A stretch of 61,110 bases of DNA from an uncultured Clostridia bacterium (GTDB taxonomy: Bacteria; Bacillota; Clostridia; TANB77; CAG-508), in the NCBI GenBank assembly GCA_934120315.1, contig CAKOTX010000007.1, forward strand, positions 1 to 61,110, written 5' to 3'. Made by a program: the position numbers and the translations under genes. This document shows, piece after piece, positions 16,073 through 25,841 of the stretch (the stretch's first letter is position 1; every line of letters begins with the position of its first letter). The notes below the pieces were generated by a model. The model was not told where the DNA came from. It saw only the letters and a program-made list of their open reading frames with translations, and did not search any database.

Positions 16073-16101
16073 TTGAAAAAAATTTTTAGTAATGGTATAT
16101 T
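16073..16101 (+). promoter_or_regulatory. Promoter at the head of the glycan locus
   Basis: TTGAAA (16073-16078), 17-bp spacer, TATATT (16096-16101) with TG at 16093-16094. The predicted start point (about 16108) is only a few bases from the ATG at 16111, so the first gene may be leaderless. Confidence 0.6.
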
Positions 16102-16110
16102 GAATGTAGT

Positions 16111-16623
16111 ATGAAAAAATTCGACAAAAAAATACAAATAAAAGTAGTAAAAATAATATTAATAATAATATGGATGATAACAGTATTTAAGTTCTCGAAC
16201 CAAGGTGGTACAGAGTCTAGCAGTACTAGTGCAAAAGTTACAAAAGTAATTGTTGATGTAATAGTAAATGACAAAAAAGAGGAGAATAAAGTGCAAATTG
16301 CGAATAAAGTAGAGAAGGTGGTTAGAAAATTTGCACATTATACTATTTATACAATTGGTGGATTTTTGATAATGAATTATGCATATTCAACAGATAAAAC
16401 TAAAAAGCAAAAAGTGTCTGGAAGCTTGCTTTTTGGTGCTTTTTACGCGGCGACAGATGAAATACATCAATATTTTGTGCCTGGAAGAAGTGCAAGATTG
16501 TTTGATGTGGGAATTGATTCGTTGGGAGTTATGACAGGGATTTTAATCTATATAGCATTAATGGTTTGTCATATAAAAAATAAAACTTATGAAAATGGTG
16601 TAGAAAATGAAAAGGGTAAATGA
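16111..16623 (+). CDS. VanZ-like membrane protein
   Basis: 170 residues with about four membrane helices. Family signatures are visible: FSNQGG near the first helix, VRKFAHYTIYTIGGF, and ATDEIHQYFVPGRSARLFDVGID followed by a Gly-containing helix (two adjacent motifs). VanZ was named from teicoplanin resistance, but most homologues lie at envelope-glycan loci and their biochemical role is unknown. No clear Shine-Dalgarno is seen before the ATG and the promoter is very close. It overlaps the next gene by 17 bp, so it is the first gene of the glycan operon. Confidence 0.8.
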   Translation: MKKFDKKIQIKVVKIILIIIWMITVFKFSNQGGTESSSTSAKVTKVIVDVIVNDKKEENKVQIANKVEKVVRKFAHYTIYTIGGFLIMNYAYSTDKTKKQKVSGSLLFGAFYAATDEIHQYFVPGRSARLFDVGIDSLGVMTGILIYIALMVCHIKNKTYENGVENEKGK

Positions 16624-18541
16624 TTTATTAAGAAAAAAGTTATCTAAAATTATAATTTTTATGATATTAGATATTTTAGTTATGCTAGTTGCTTCATTCT
16701 TAGCAATAGCATTAAGATTTGATTTTATGAATATACCAATAGAGTATCTGGAAGTAGCATTTAAATATGTTGCACTAGATATTGCTATTATGGTAACGAT
16801 ATTTTCTTTGTATAATTTATACACATCAGTATGGAAATATGCTTCAATTACTGAATTAATCAATATTGTAATGGCTTGTATTACAACTGAATGTATTTGT
16901 CTTCTTTATAAAAAATTTTTGAATATATCAATGCCAAGAAGTTATTATTTAATTAGATTATTATTATTAATACTATTGGTTACATCTGTAAGATTCTCAT
17001 TTAGAATACTAAGGACAATTATTATAAGAATTGAAAATAAAAGTAAAAATAATAATATAATGATAATTGGTGGTGGAGAAGCTGCTAGATTATTAATTGA
17101 TGAAATAGGAAGAAATAAAAAATATTCTGATTCAAAAATAGTTTGTATAATTGATGATAATAAAGAAAAGATAGGTACATATATAAGAGGAATCCAGATT
17201 GTTGGAACAAGGAAAAAAATTGAGCAAGCTGCTGAAAATTATGAAGTTAATGAAATTATAATTGCAATTCCGTCAGCACCAAAAGAAGAGATTGCTAAAA
17301 TTGTTACAGAATGTCAAAAAACTTCATGTAAATTAGAGATATTACCTTCAATTTATTTAACAATGAATCAAGAAGAGAATAACATTGTTAACAATATAAG
17401 ACCAATATCATATGAAGACTTTTTGGGAAGAAGTCAAATAGTTGTTGATATCAATGAGATTTCAGATAATATTACAGACAAGGTAATAATGGTGACAGGT
17501 GGAGGAGGCTCAATTGGCTCTGAACTTTGTAGACAAATAGCTAAATGTAATCCAAAACAATTGATTATATTTGATATTTATGAAAACAATGCATATGATA
17601 TTCAAATGGAACTTTTAAGAGATTATCCACAACTTGATTTGCATGCAATAATTGGATCTGTTAGAGATTATGATAGATTAGAAAAAGTTTTTAGAGAATA
17701 TAAACCAAATCAAGTTTTTCATGCTGCAGCACATAAGCATGTGCCATTAATGGAAGAAAGTCCTAATGAAGCAATTAAAAATAACTGCTTAGGAACATTA
17801 AACTGTGCTAAATTAGCAGATAAATATAAAGCTGAGAAATTTGTGTTAATTTCAACAGATAAAGCTGTAAGACCAACAAACATAATGGGTGCATCAAAAA
17901 GAATTTGTGAAATGATAATTCAAAGTTATGATAAAATGAGTAAAAACACATCATATGTTGCGGTTAGATTTGGAAATGTTTTAGGGTCAAATGGTTCTGT
18001 AATTCCACTATTTTTAAAGCAAATAGATAAAGGTGGCCCAGTAACTGTAACACATAAAGATATTACTAGATTTTTTATGACAATACCAGAAGCTGTAAGT
18101 TTAGTTCTACAAGCAAGTGTTTATGCAGAAGGTGGAGAAATATTTGTTTTAGATATGGGTCAACCAGTAAAAATATATGATTTAGCGAAACAAATTATAA
18201 GATATAAAGGGTTTGAGCCGGATGTGGATATAAAAATAGAAATTACTGGATTAAGACCAGGTGAAAAATTATATGAAGAAATATTAATGGATGAAGAAGG
18301 ATTGAAAGAAACACCTAATAAATTAATTCATATAGGTCAACCAATTGAAATAGACAAAGACTTTCTGAATAAGCTTGATTTGCTAATAAAAGATGCATAT
18401 AACAATGAGGTAGATATAAAAGAAAAAGTAGCTAAAATTGTAAAAACTTATAAAATAGATAATAAAGAAAATAAATATTGTGAGAAAAAGCTATTAAAAG
18501 ATGATTTTAAAACAATAAACTTAAAAGAAATAAATGCTTAA
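16607..18541 (+). CDS. Membrane-bound NDP-sugar 4,6-dehydratase (PglF/WbpM/CapD family)
   Basis: 644 residues. About four membrane helices in the first ~115, a CoA-binding-like Rossmann domain starting at IIGGGEAARLL (about 150), then an extended SDR domain with VTGGGGSIGSELCRQ. The catalytic region reads STDKAVRPTNIMGASKR: Met replaces the usual SDR Tyr, as established for FlaA1/PglF-type UDP-GlcNAc 4,6-dehydratases. It should convert a UDP-HexNAc to the 4-keto-6-deoxy sugar. The aminotransferase and phosphoglycosyl transferase that follow complete a Pgl-like start of glycan assembly. Substrate is inferred. Confidence 0.9.
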   Translation: MKRVNDLLRKKLSKIIIFMILDILVMLVASFLAIALRFDFMNIPIEYLEVAFKYVALDIAIMVTIFSLYNLYTSVWKYASITELINIVMACITTECICLLYKKFLNISMPRSYYLIRLLLLILLVTSVRFSFRILRTIIIRIENKSKNNNIMIIGGGEAARLLIDEIGRNKKYSDSKIVCIIDDNKEKIGTYIRGIQIVGTRKKIEQAAENYEVNEIIIAIPSAPKEEIAKIVTECQKTSCKLEILPSIYLTMNQEENNIVNNIRPISYEDFLGRSQIVVDINEISDNITDKVIMVTGGGGSIGSELCRQIAKCNPKQLIIFDIYENNAYDIQMELLRDYPQLDLHAIIGSVRDYDRLEKVFREYKPNQVFHAAAHKHVPLMEESPNEAIKNNCLGTLNCAKLADKYKAEKFVLISTDKAVRPTNIMGASKRICEMIIQSYDKMSKNTSYVAVRFGNVLGSNGSVIPLFLKQIDKGGPVTVTHKDITRFFMTIPEAVSLVLQASVYAEGGEIFVLDMGQPVKIYDLAKQIIRYKGFEPDVDIKIEITGLRPGEKLYEEILMDEEGLKETPNKLIHIGQPIEIDKDFLNKLDLLIKDAYNNEVDIKEKVAKIVKTYKIDNKENKYCEKKLLKDDFKTINLKEINA

Positions 18542-18562
18542 TATGAGAAAGAAGGAAAAAAT

Positions 18563-19798
18563 ATGAAAGAAAATATAAAACCTTTTGAAAAAAAAGTATG
18601 GTTAAGTTCACCAACAATGCATGGAGAAGAAATAAAATGGGTCGAAGAAGCATATAGGACAAATTGGATGAGTACAGTAGGGGCAAATATTAATGAAGTA
18701 GAAAAATTAACATGTGAAAAAGTTGGATGCAAATATGCGGTTGCATTATCAGCTGGAACAGCTGCATTACATTTAGCAATGAAACTAGCAGGAATAAAAG
18801 CAGGAGAAAAAGTATTTTGTAGTGATATGACATTTGGAGCAACAGTAAATCCTATTATATATGAAGGCGGAATACCAGTATTTATAGATACAGAATATGA
18901 TTCTTGGAATATGGACCCAATAGCATTAGAGAAAGCATTTGAAATTTATCCAGAGGTTAGAGTAATAGTAGTTGCTCACTTATATGGAACACCTGGAAAA
19001 ATAGATGAAATCTCAGCAATAGCTAAAAAACATAATGCAATTATTATAGAAGATGCTGCTGAAAGCTTAGGTGCTACATATAAAGGCAAGCAAACAGGAA
19101 CATTTGGAAATTATAATTGTATTTCATTTAATGGAAATAAGATTATAACAGGATCAAGTGGAGGAATGTTATTAACAGATGATTTAGAAGCTGCAAATAA
19201 AGCAAGAAAATGGTCAACACAAGCAAGAGAGAATGCACCATGGTATCAACATGAAGAAATAGGATATAACTACAGAATGAGTAATGTTATAGCAGGAGTT
19301 GTTAGAGGACAATATCCACATTTAGAGGAACACATAGCTCAAAAGAAAGCTATATATGAAAGATATAAAGAAGGATTAAAAGGTTTACCTGTAAAAATGA
19401 ATCCAATTCCAGAAGATTGCGAACCAAATTATTGGTTATCTTGCATGATAATAGATAAAGATGCAATGTGCAAACAAGTTAGAGGAGAACAAGAAGCTCT
19501 TTATATAAGTGAAAAGGGAAAATCTTGTCCGACTGAAATATTAGAAAAGATAGCAAGTATAAATGCAGAAGGTAGACCAATTTGGAAACCAATGCATATG
19601 CAACCTATTTTTAGAATGAATCCATTTATTACTAGAAATGGTAATGGTAGAGCTAATACTAATGCTTATATAGCAGGAGAAAGCCAAGATGTTGGTATGG
19701 ATATATTTGATAGAGGTTTATGCTTGCCTTCTGATAATAAGATGACTCCTGAACAACAGGATATAATCATAAAAGTTATAAGAGGATGTTTTGAGTAA
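18563..19798 (+). CDS. DegT/DnrJ/EryC1/StrS-family sugar aminotransferase (PglE-like)
   Basis: 411 residues, PLP-dependent. The PLP lysine is Lys193 in SFNGNKIITG, and an earlier SAGTAALHLAM segment contacts the phosphate. Such enzymes transfer an amino group from glutamate to a keto-sugar. Placed directly after the 4,6-dehydratase it probably makes a UDP-4-amino-4,6-dideoxy-HexNAc, as PglE does with the PglF product. It shares the TAATG stop/start with the next gene, so translation is coupled. Confidence 0.9.
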   Translation: MKENIKPFEKKVWLSSPTMHGEEIKWVEEAYRTNWMSTVGANINEVEKLTCEKVGCKYAVALSAGTAALHLAMKLAGIKAGEKVFCSDMTFGATVNPIIYEGGIPVFIDTEYDSWNMDPIALEKAFEIYPEVRVIVVAHLYGTPGKIDEISAIAKKHNAIIIEDAAESLGATYKGKQTGTFGNYNCISFNGNKIITGSSGGMLLTDDLEAANKARKWSTQARENAPWYQHEEIGYNYRMSNVIAGVVRGQYPHLEEHIAQKKAIYERYKEGLKGLPVKMNPIPEDCEPNYWLSCMIIDKDAMCKQVRGEQEALYISEKGKSCPTEILEKIASINAEGRPIWKPMHMQPIFRMNPFITRNGNGRANTNAYIAGESQDVGMDIFDRGLCLPSDNKMTPEQQDIIIKVIRGCFE

Positions 19799-20472
19799 TG
19801 GAACATAAAAAAGGTATATATGAAAAGTACATAAAAAGACCATTGGACTTTATTTTAAGTTTAATTGCTTTAATATGTTTGTCACCGATTTTGTTAATAG
19901 TTGCAATTTTGGTAAGAGTCAAATTAGGAAGTCCAGTGATTTTTAAACAAAAAAGGCCTGGAAAAGATGAGAAAATTTTTACTTTATATAAGTTCAGAAC
20001 TATGACAGATGAAAAGGATGAATCAGGTAATTTGTTACCTGATTCTCAAAGATTGACTAAGTTTGGTAAGTTTTTGAGAAGTGCAAGCCTTGATGAATTG
20101 CCTGAGCTGATTAATATTATTAAAGGCGATATGAGTATTGTTGGGCCAAGGCCACAACTTGTGAGAGATATGATATTTATGACTGATGAACAAAGAAAAA
20201 GACATTCAGTTAGGCAAGGGTTGACGGGATTAGCACAAGTAAATGGAAGAAATAATATAACTTGGGAAGATAAAATTAATTATGATTTGAAATATATTCA
20301 AAATATAACTTTTATTGGAGATGCAAAAATAATTTTAGAAACAATTTTAAAAGTTTTTAGAAAAGATGATATAAATACAGAAGGAATGGATACTGCAGAG
20401 GATTTATGTGATTATTTGTTAAGAACTAAACAGATAACAGAAGAGGAATATAATGAAAAATTGAAGATATAA
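19798..20472 (+). CDS. Phosphoglycosyl transferase (PglC-like initiating sugar transferase)
   Basis: 224 residues, the small monotopic PglC-type layout: basic N-terminus, one hydrophobic segment (about 16-38), then KQKRPGKDEKIFTLYKFRTM and SLDELPELINIIKGDMSIVG with the catalytic Asp-Glu pair. It should move a phospho-sugar from the UDP-sugar made by the two genes upstream to undecaprenyl phosphate, starting a lipid-linked glycan. Overlaps the aminotransferase stop codon by one base. Confidence 0.9.
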   Translation: MEHKKGIYEKYIKRPLDFILSLIALICLSPILLIVAILVRVKLGSPVIFKQKRPGKDEKIFTLYKFRTMTDEKDESGNLLPDSQRLTKFGKFLRSASLDELPELINIIKGDMSIVGPRPQLVRDMIFMTDEQRKRHSVRQGLTGLAQVNGRNNITWEDKINYDLKYIQNITFIGDAKIILETILKVFRKDDINTEGMDTAEDLCDYLLRTKQITEEEYNEKLKI

Positions 20473-20483
20473 GGAAAAAGAAG

Positions 20484-21329
20484 ATGAGTAAAATAAGAAA
20501 AGAAATACCAGGATGGAAATATTATAATCATGCTGCTATACCATCATCAGCTCCTCATGAAAAGGTTAATGAAGAACCATTAAAGAATGGTGATATATGG
20601 AATATAAAAGGAGGAAAACCACTATTTGTAAGATATTGCACGGATTGGGATTGTAAAGAAGAGACAGAATGGTGGTATGTAATAAAAGAAGCACCATTTA
20701 ATATAGAAGAGTTAACTTCAAAAAAAAGAAAACATATTAATCAGTCACTAAAAAGATGTAATGTTTTTATGATTAATCCTAATGATTATTTAGAAGATTT
20801 ATATGAGGTTTATGAAGCGGCATTTAAAGGATATGAACATGCTGATAATAAAAATTCTTTCAAACAATTTAGAATAAATTGTTTAAAAGAATTTGAAGAA
20901 GATGTTGACTTTTGGGCTGGTTTTAGTTGTGAAGATAATAAATTAATAGGTTATATGACTATTAAAAAATTTAGTGATTGTGTTGAAAGTTGTACAGCTA
21001 AATATCATCCTGATTACTTGAAATACAGAATTAGTGATGCAATTCATTATGTCATTTTAAATGAATATTTGAATGTACAAAATAAAAAATATATATTTTC
21101 TGGATCGAGAAATATCAATCATATCACAAAAGCACAAGAGTATAAAATCGAAAATTTTAAATTTAGAAAAGCTTATTGTAAATTACATGTTATATATAAA
21201 CCGGTACTTGGAATTATAATTAAAATAGTATATCCCTTTAGAAAGTATATCCAAAAAATTGATAAAAGTGTAATAGTACATCAAATAGTAAGTGTACTTA
21301 AAATGGAGGAAATAAGAAGAAATGAATGA
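20484..21329 (+). CDS. GNAT/FemAB-like acyltransferase candidate
   Basis: 281 residues without membrane helices. The middle (about 70-215) has the pattern of a GNAT or FemAB acyl/aminoacyl transferase: a Lys-rich helix after LTSKKRKHINQSLKR, then DFWAGFSCEDNKLIGYMTI and a helix-strand end with YIFSGSRNINHI. In Pgl-type pathways an N-acetyltransferase (PglD) acts between aminotransferase and transferase steps; no PglD homologue is seen here, so this protein may fill that role. It is an inference from context. It overlaps the next gene by 8 bp. Confidence 0.5.
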   Translation: MSKIRKEIPGWKYYNHAAIPSSAPHEKVNEEPLKNGDIWNIKGGKPLFVRYCTDWDCKEETEWWYVIKEAPFNIEELTSKKRKHINQSLKRCNVFMINPNDYLEDLYEVYEAAFKGYEHADNKNSFKQFRINCLKEFEEDVDFWAGFSCEDNKLIGYMTIKKFSDCVESCTAKYHPDYLKYRISDAIHYVILNEYLNVQNKKYIFSGSRNINHITKAQEYKIENFKFRKAYCKLHVIYKPVLGIIIKIVYPFRKYIQKIDKSVIVHQIVSVLKMEEIRRNE

Positions 21330-22092
21330 ATTGGTGTCAATTATAATGCCTTCATACAATACAGGAAAATTTATACAGGAAACTATTAATTCTGTTAAAA
21401 ATCAAACATATAATAATTGGGAATTGATAATTGTTGATGATGGTTCGACAGATAACACAGATGAGGTTGTGAGAGCAATTAAAGACGACAGGATTAAATA
21501 TATAAAAAATAAAGTGAACAAAGGAGCTGCTATAAGCAGAAATATTGCTTTAAGAGAAGCAAAAGGTAAATGGATTGCTTTTTTGGATAGTGATGATCTT
21601 TGGAAAGAAGACAAATTAGAAAAACAGATTAAATTTATGGAAGATAATAATTATTATTTTAGTTATACAAATTATATTGAAATAGACGAAAATAGTAATT
21701 TTAATGGAAGAAAAATAACTGGACCCCAAAAAATAACTAGAATAGGAATGTTTAATTATTGTTGGCCAGGCTGTTTAACTGTAATGTATGATTCTAAAAG
21801 AATTGGATTGATCCAAATTGAAGATATAAAGAAAAACAATGATTATGCGATGTGGTTAAAAGCTTGCAAAAAAGCAGATTGTTACTTATTAAATGAAGAA
21901 TTGGCTATGTATAGAAAAAGAACAGGAAGTATAAGCAATCATAGTTATAAAACATTAATAAAATGGCATTACAAATTATATAAAGATGCAGAAAAACAAA
22001 ATATAGTATGTAGTATATTTAATACGTTTAGGAATATTATATTTGGATTATATAAGAAAAAAAGGTATGTGGTCAAAAATGAAAGAAAGTAA
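21322..22092 (+). CDS. Family 2 glycosyltransferase
   Basis: 256 residues. GT-A fold with VSIIMPSYNTGKFIQETI at the N-terminus, nucleotide-binding IIVDDGSTDNT, and the metal-binding IAFLDSDDLW. Shorter than typical EpsE-like enzymes and ends in a basic tail. Adds one sugar to the lipid-linked glycan; donor unknown. Overlaps its upstream neighbour by 8 bp and the next gene by 14 bp. Confidence 0.88.
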   Translation: MNELVSIIMPSYNTGKFIQETINSVKNQTYNNWELIIVDDGSTDNTDEVVRAIKDDRIKYIKNKVNKGAAISRNIALREAKGKWIAFLDSDDLWKEDKLEKQIKFMEDNNYYFSYTNYIEIDENSNFNGRKITGPQKITRIGMFNYCWPGCLTVMYDSKRIGLIQIEDIKKNNDYAMWLKACKKADCYLLNEELAMYRKRTGSISNHSYKTLIKWHYKLYKDAEKQNIVCSIFNTFRNIIFGLYKKKRYVVKNERK

Positions 22093-22951
22093 TAAAATAG
22101 TATTTTTAATATTGCATTATAAAATTATTGATGAAACGATAAAATGTGTGGAGTCAATTATTTCAAATTACAATAATGAAAATTATGAAGTTGTAATTGT
22201 TGACAATGGATCAATTGATGGAACTGGAGAAATCCTAAAGGAAAAATATAAAAATAGTTCAAATATATATGTTATAATAAATAAAAAAAATTTAGGATTT
22301 GCAAAAGGAAATAATGTTGGATTTGAATTTGCTAAGAAAAGAGGAGCAAAATATATAATTATGGTAAATAATGATATAGTTTTTACTCAAAGGGATTTCT
22401 GCAAGTTAATGGTAGAAAAGTATAATGAGTTTCATTATGCTGTTCTAGGGCCTAAAATATTATTACCTAAAGGAGATGAATTTTGCTATAATATTAAAGT
22501 TAAAAATATAAAAGAACAGTATATATTCATTTTTTTATTGTATATAAGATTATTTTTGGCTTATATTAATCTTGGAAAAATATTTGAAATTCTATTTAAG
22601 AAAAAAAATAAAAAAAGGAAAAATAGAATTGACATAAACTTAAAAAGAGAAAATGTTCCTATATATGGATGTTGCATAATTTTCTCAGAAGATTATATAA
22701 ATAAATTTGATGGAATAGATGATAGAACATTTTTATATTGTGAAGAAAGCTTATTATATTTGAGAATATTAGAAAATAAATTAAAAATATTATATGATCC
22801 TCAGCTTGAAATATTGCATAATCATAGTGTAGCAACTAAACAACTAAACAATACAATAAGAAAAAAGGAAATTTTTGTAGTAAAAAATTTAATAAAGTCA
22901 AATAAAATTTTATTAAATGAACTAAAAAAGTACAAAAGAATGTGTAAGTAG
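22079..22951 (+). CDS. Family 2 glycosyltransferase, rhamnosyltransferase-like
   Basis: About 290 residues from ATG 22079; the reading frame is open back to 22043, but those codons lie inside the preceding gene and lack a ribosome site. Motifs: VFLILHYK, VVIVDNGSIDGTGE, NLGFAKGNNVGFEFA, and MVNNDIVF as the DXD-type site, the WbbL/rhamnosyltransferase-like GT2 pattern. Ends with a basic C-terminus. The sugar donor cannot be told from sequence alone. Confidence 0.85.
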   Translation: MKESNKIVFLILHYKIIDETIKCVESIISNYNNENYEVVIVDNGSIDGTGEILKEKYKNSSNIYVIINKKNLGFAKGNNVGFEFAKKRGAKYIIMVNNDIVFTQRDFCKLMVEKYNEFHYAVLGPKILLPKGDEFCYNIKVKNIKEQYIFIFLLYIRLFLAYINLGKIFEILFKKKNKKRKNRIDINLKRENVPIYGCCIIFSEDYINKFDGIDDRTFLYCEESLLYLRILENKLKILYDPQLEILHNHSVATKQLNNTIRKKEIFVVKNLIKSNKILLNELKKYKRMCK

Positions 22952-22986
22952 ATAGAATAAATGCTTATATTAGAAAGGTATTAATA

Positions 22987-24270
22987 ATGAATTCTTTTTT
23001 TATGATTTTTTTGCTAATTTCAATTAGTATTTTATGTGTTTTGATCGGAAAGTTAATATCAAATTCAATATTGCATCCTATTATATTAATGTTGATAATG
23101 TGGATTGGATTTATATTTTTTCCATTGCTTTTTTGGAGGACAAGATATAATTGGAATTATACAGGATTGATTTGGATAATGCTATCAATATTGGTCACTG
23201 AATTGGGGGCTTTATTAGTAAAACAAAAAACGAAAAGCATACAAAAAATAAAAAAATATGATAGAAAATACGATTGGAAAATTTTGTTGATTGTAATAAT
23301 ACTTGGAATAATAGCTTTTTTAATACAACTAGGATTATCAGGATTTAATTTAACATATTTTACATCAATAGAAAGCATTATAAATATGAATACAAAAGCT
23401 GCGGAACAAAGATATTTGGGAGAACAGAAAACGACAATCATTTCTCAAATATTATTATTGTTTGTTTATTTAAGTACTTTATGTGGAGGATATTCATATA
23501 ATTTTGCCAATAGTAAGATGCAAAAAGCGTTAGCTACCATTGGTTCATTCATACCTGAACTGGGAATGATGTTTTTTTCGAATACTAAAGCTGGTTTTAT
23601 TGCATGTTGTATTTTATGGTTGGCTGGTTGGTGCTTATCATATATGTTCTTAAATGGAAAATTACCAAAAATAAGTTTAAAATATTTATTTTTATTATTT
23701 GGTGGTTTGATAGCATTAATAGGGGTATTGTACTTTGTAATGTTACTAAGAACAGGAGATTTTTCAATTGCGATGCGTAAAAGAATTGCTGATAAGTTAT
23801 GGATATATGCTCTTGCTCAAGTTGTTAACTTTGATTATTGGTTTTCTAATATGAATATTGAATCATTACAATTGGGATTGAATAACTTTATGTTTATATT
23901 TAAGGATTTAGGATTGACTGTTAGAGTACAAGGTGTTTATACAGATTTAATAAGTGGGTATGGAAATATATTCACAGCATTTAGAGGTATTATATGTGAT
24001 TTTGGTGTGTTTGGAGGATTAATATATTGTTTTTTTAGGGGAATTGTAACACAATATTGTATAAAAAGGGTTACTTTAGGAGATATAAAGACGAGTATAT
24101 CAAGTTGCTTAATAATTTGTATGTATTTTTGGAATATATATGGTTTTATTATTTCACCATGGATATATAATTCTTATATATTGGCAATTTTTGCTTTTGA
24201 AATATTTCTATTTTTTGTTCATAAAAGAGTATATATAGGAAAGGAAAAGATTTATGGGAGAAAAGATTAG
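22987..24270 (+). CDS. Wzy-like oligosaccharide repeat-unit polymerase
   Basis: 427 residues, almost entirely hydrophobic, with about ten to twelve membrane helices and one larger extracytoplasmic loop around residues 255-320. Sequence similarity within Wzy polymerases is poor, so the call rests on topology and on its place next to the flippase. It would polymerise lipid-linked repeat units on the outer face of the membrane. It overlaps the flippase gene by 17 bp. Confidence 0.7.
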   Translation: MNSFFMIFLLISISILCVLIGKLISNSILHPIILMLIMWIGFIFFPLLFWRTRYNWNYTGLIWIMLSILVTELGALLVKQKTKSIQKIKKYDRKYDWKILLIVIILGIIAFLIQLGLSGFNLTYFTSIESIINMNTKAAEQRYLGEQKTTIISQILLLFVYLSTLCGGYSYNFANSKMQKALATIGSFIPELGMMFFSNTKAGFIACCILWLAGWCLSYMFLNGKLPKISLKYLFLLFGGLIALIGVLYFVMLLRTGDFSIAMRKRIADKLWIYALAQVVNFDYWFSNMNIESLQLGLNNFMFIFKDLGLTVRVQGVYTDLISGYGNIFTAFRGIICDFGVFGGLIYCFFRGIVTQYCIKRVTLGDIKTSISSCLIICMYFWNIYGFIISPWIYNSYILAIFAFEIFLFFVHKRVYIGKEKIYGRKD

Positions 24271-25774
24271 AAAAATTGGAAAAACTTTGACCGGTGTCGT
24301 ATTTTTTACATTTATTGGAAAAATGCTAGGCTTTTTTAGAGAATTAATTTTATCATATTATTTTGGAGCAACAGGAATATCAGATGCATATCTTATTTCT
24401 CAAACTATACCGGGAACAATTTTTCAATTTGTAGGGACAGGGTTAACTACATGTTTCGTTCCTATTTATTTTAAAATACTGAAAGATAAAGGAAAAGAGA
24501 AGGTGGATGAATTTACTAATAAAATATTGTCATTAGTACTATTATTCTCAACTGTAGTAATTATATTGGTTTTTGTTGATACCAAGTTTTTAATAAAATT
24601 ATTTGCATCAGGCTTTGAAGGAGAAACTTTAAAATATGCAATTATTTTTACTAGGATTGGAATTTTAGGATTATATTTTTCAACACTAATATATGTTTAT
24701 AATAGTTATTTACAAGCTAATGAAATATTTGTTCCTACAGCATTTTCTGCTATACCCAATAGTCTATTTATAATATTTTCTATTATTGTAGGTGCAAAAT
24801 ATAATATTTATTTTTTATCCATAGGAAGTACTTTAGCGGTTCTGGTTCAATTATTATTTTTAATATATCCAATTCGAAAATTAAAGTTTAAGCTTAAGCC
24901 AAATTTTATTTTTAAAGATATATATGTTAAAGAGTTTTTCTTATTAATGGTACCAGTAATTATAGGTGTGTCTGTGAATGAAATTAACATACTAATAGAT
25001 AGAACTATTGCATCTCAATTAGTGGTTGGTGGAATTTCTGCATTAACATATGCAAATAGTTTAATAATGTTTGTGCAAGGAGGATTGATACAACCGATTT
25101 CAACAATATGTTATCCTAAAATTACAGATGCCATTTCGAGAGGTAACAAAGATGAAGCTAAAATATTTATTCAAAAAGCTATTACATTGTCATTAACGTT
25201 GTTAATTCCTTTAACGGTAGGCTTTATTGCATTTGGCACACCAATTATACAATTATTATTTGGAAGAGGTGCATTTGATGAAAATGCAGTAGCCATTACA
25301 TCAGAAGCTGTTAAGTTTTATGCGTTAGGATTATGTTTTGTAGGTTTAAGAGAATTATTATCAAGATATTATTATGCATATTCTAATACCAAAACTCCAA
25401 TGATTAATGCGGCTATTGGAGTTGTTATAAACATAGTGATGAATATATTATTCTCAAAGATTTTTGGAATTGGTGGTTTAGCCTTTTCAACAAGTTTATC
25501 AGCCTTTATTACAACGGTTTTATTGCTTAGAAATTGTAAAAATAAATTGCCAGGTGGAAGTTTAGAATTAGACATTATTGAAATAATTAAAATAATTGTT
25601 TGTTCAGCAATTATGGGAATAGTCTCATTAGGAGTGTATAATATATTACCATTTTCACTTATGATAAATTTATTTTTAGCAGTACTTTTAGCAATAATTA
25701 CATTTTTGCTTTTCAGCATAATATTTAGATTAAATTATATAAATATTATTAAAGTGCTTGTTAAGAGTGATTAA
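24254..25774 (+). CDS. MurJ/MviN-family lipid-linked oligosaccharide flippase
   Basis: 506 residues with about 14 membrane helices. The N-terminus GKMLGFFRELILSYYFGA and the later LLFGRGAFDENAV are typical MurJ/MviN features. In this place it more likely flips the glycan repeat unit than lipid II, although a true MurJ function cannot be excluded because no other murJ is in the window. No terminator is visible before ugd. Confidence 0.82.
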   Translation: MGEKIRKIGKTLTGVVFFTFIGKMLGFFRELILSYYFGATGISDAYLISQTIPGTIFQFVGTGLTTCFVPIYFKILKDKGKEKVDEFTNKILSLVLLFSTVVIILVFVDTKFLIKLFASGFEGETLKYAIIFTRIGILGLYFSTLIYVYNSYLQANEIFVPTAFSAIPNSLFIIFSIIVGAKYNIYFLSIGSTLAVLVQLLFLIYPIRKLKFKLKPNFIFKDIYVKEFFLLMVPVIIGVSVNEINILIDRTIASQLVVGGISALTYANSLIMFVQGGLIQPISTICYPKITDAISRGNKDEAKIFIQKAITLSLTLLIPLTVGFIAFGTPIIQLLFGRGAFDENAVAITSEAVKFYALGLCFVGLRELLSRYYYAYSNTKTPMINAAIGVVINIVMNILFSKIFGIGGLAFSTSLSAFITTVLLLRNCKNKLPGGSLELDIIEIIKIIVCSAIMGIVSLGVYNILPFSLMINLFLAVLLAIITFLLFSIIFRLNYINIIKVLVKSD

Positions 25775-25841
25775 AAAGTAGTAAATATATAGTTATAAAA
25801 ATATAGCATGTTTTATAAAATTAGAAAAGGTGAGTAAAATT

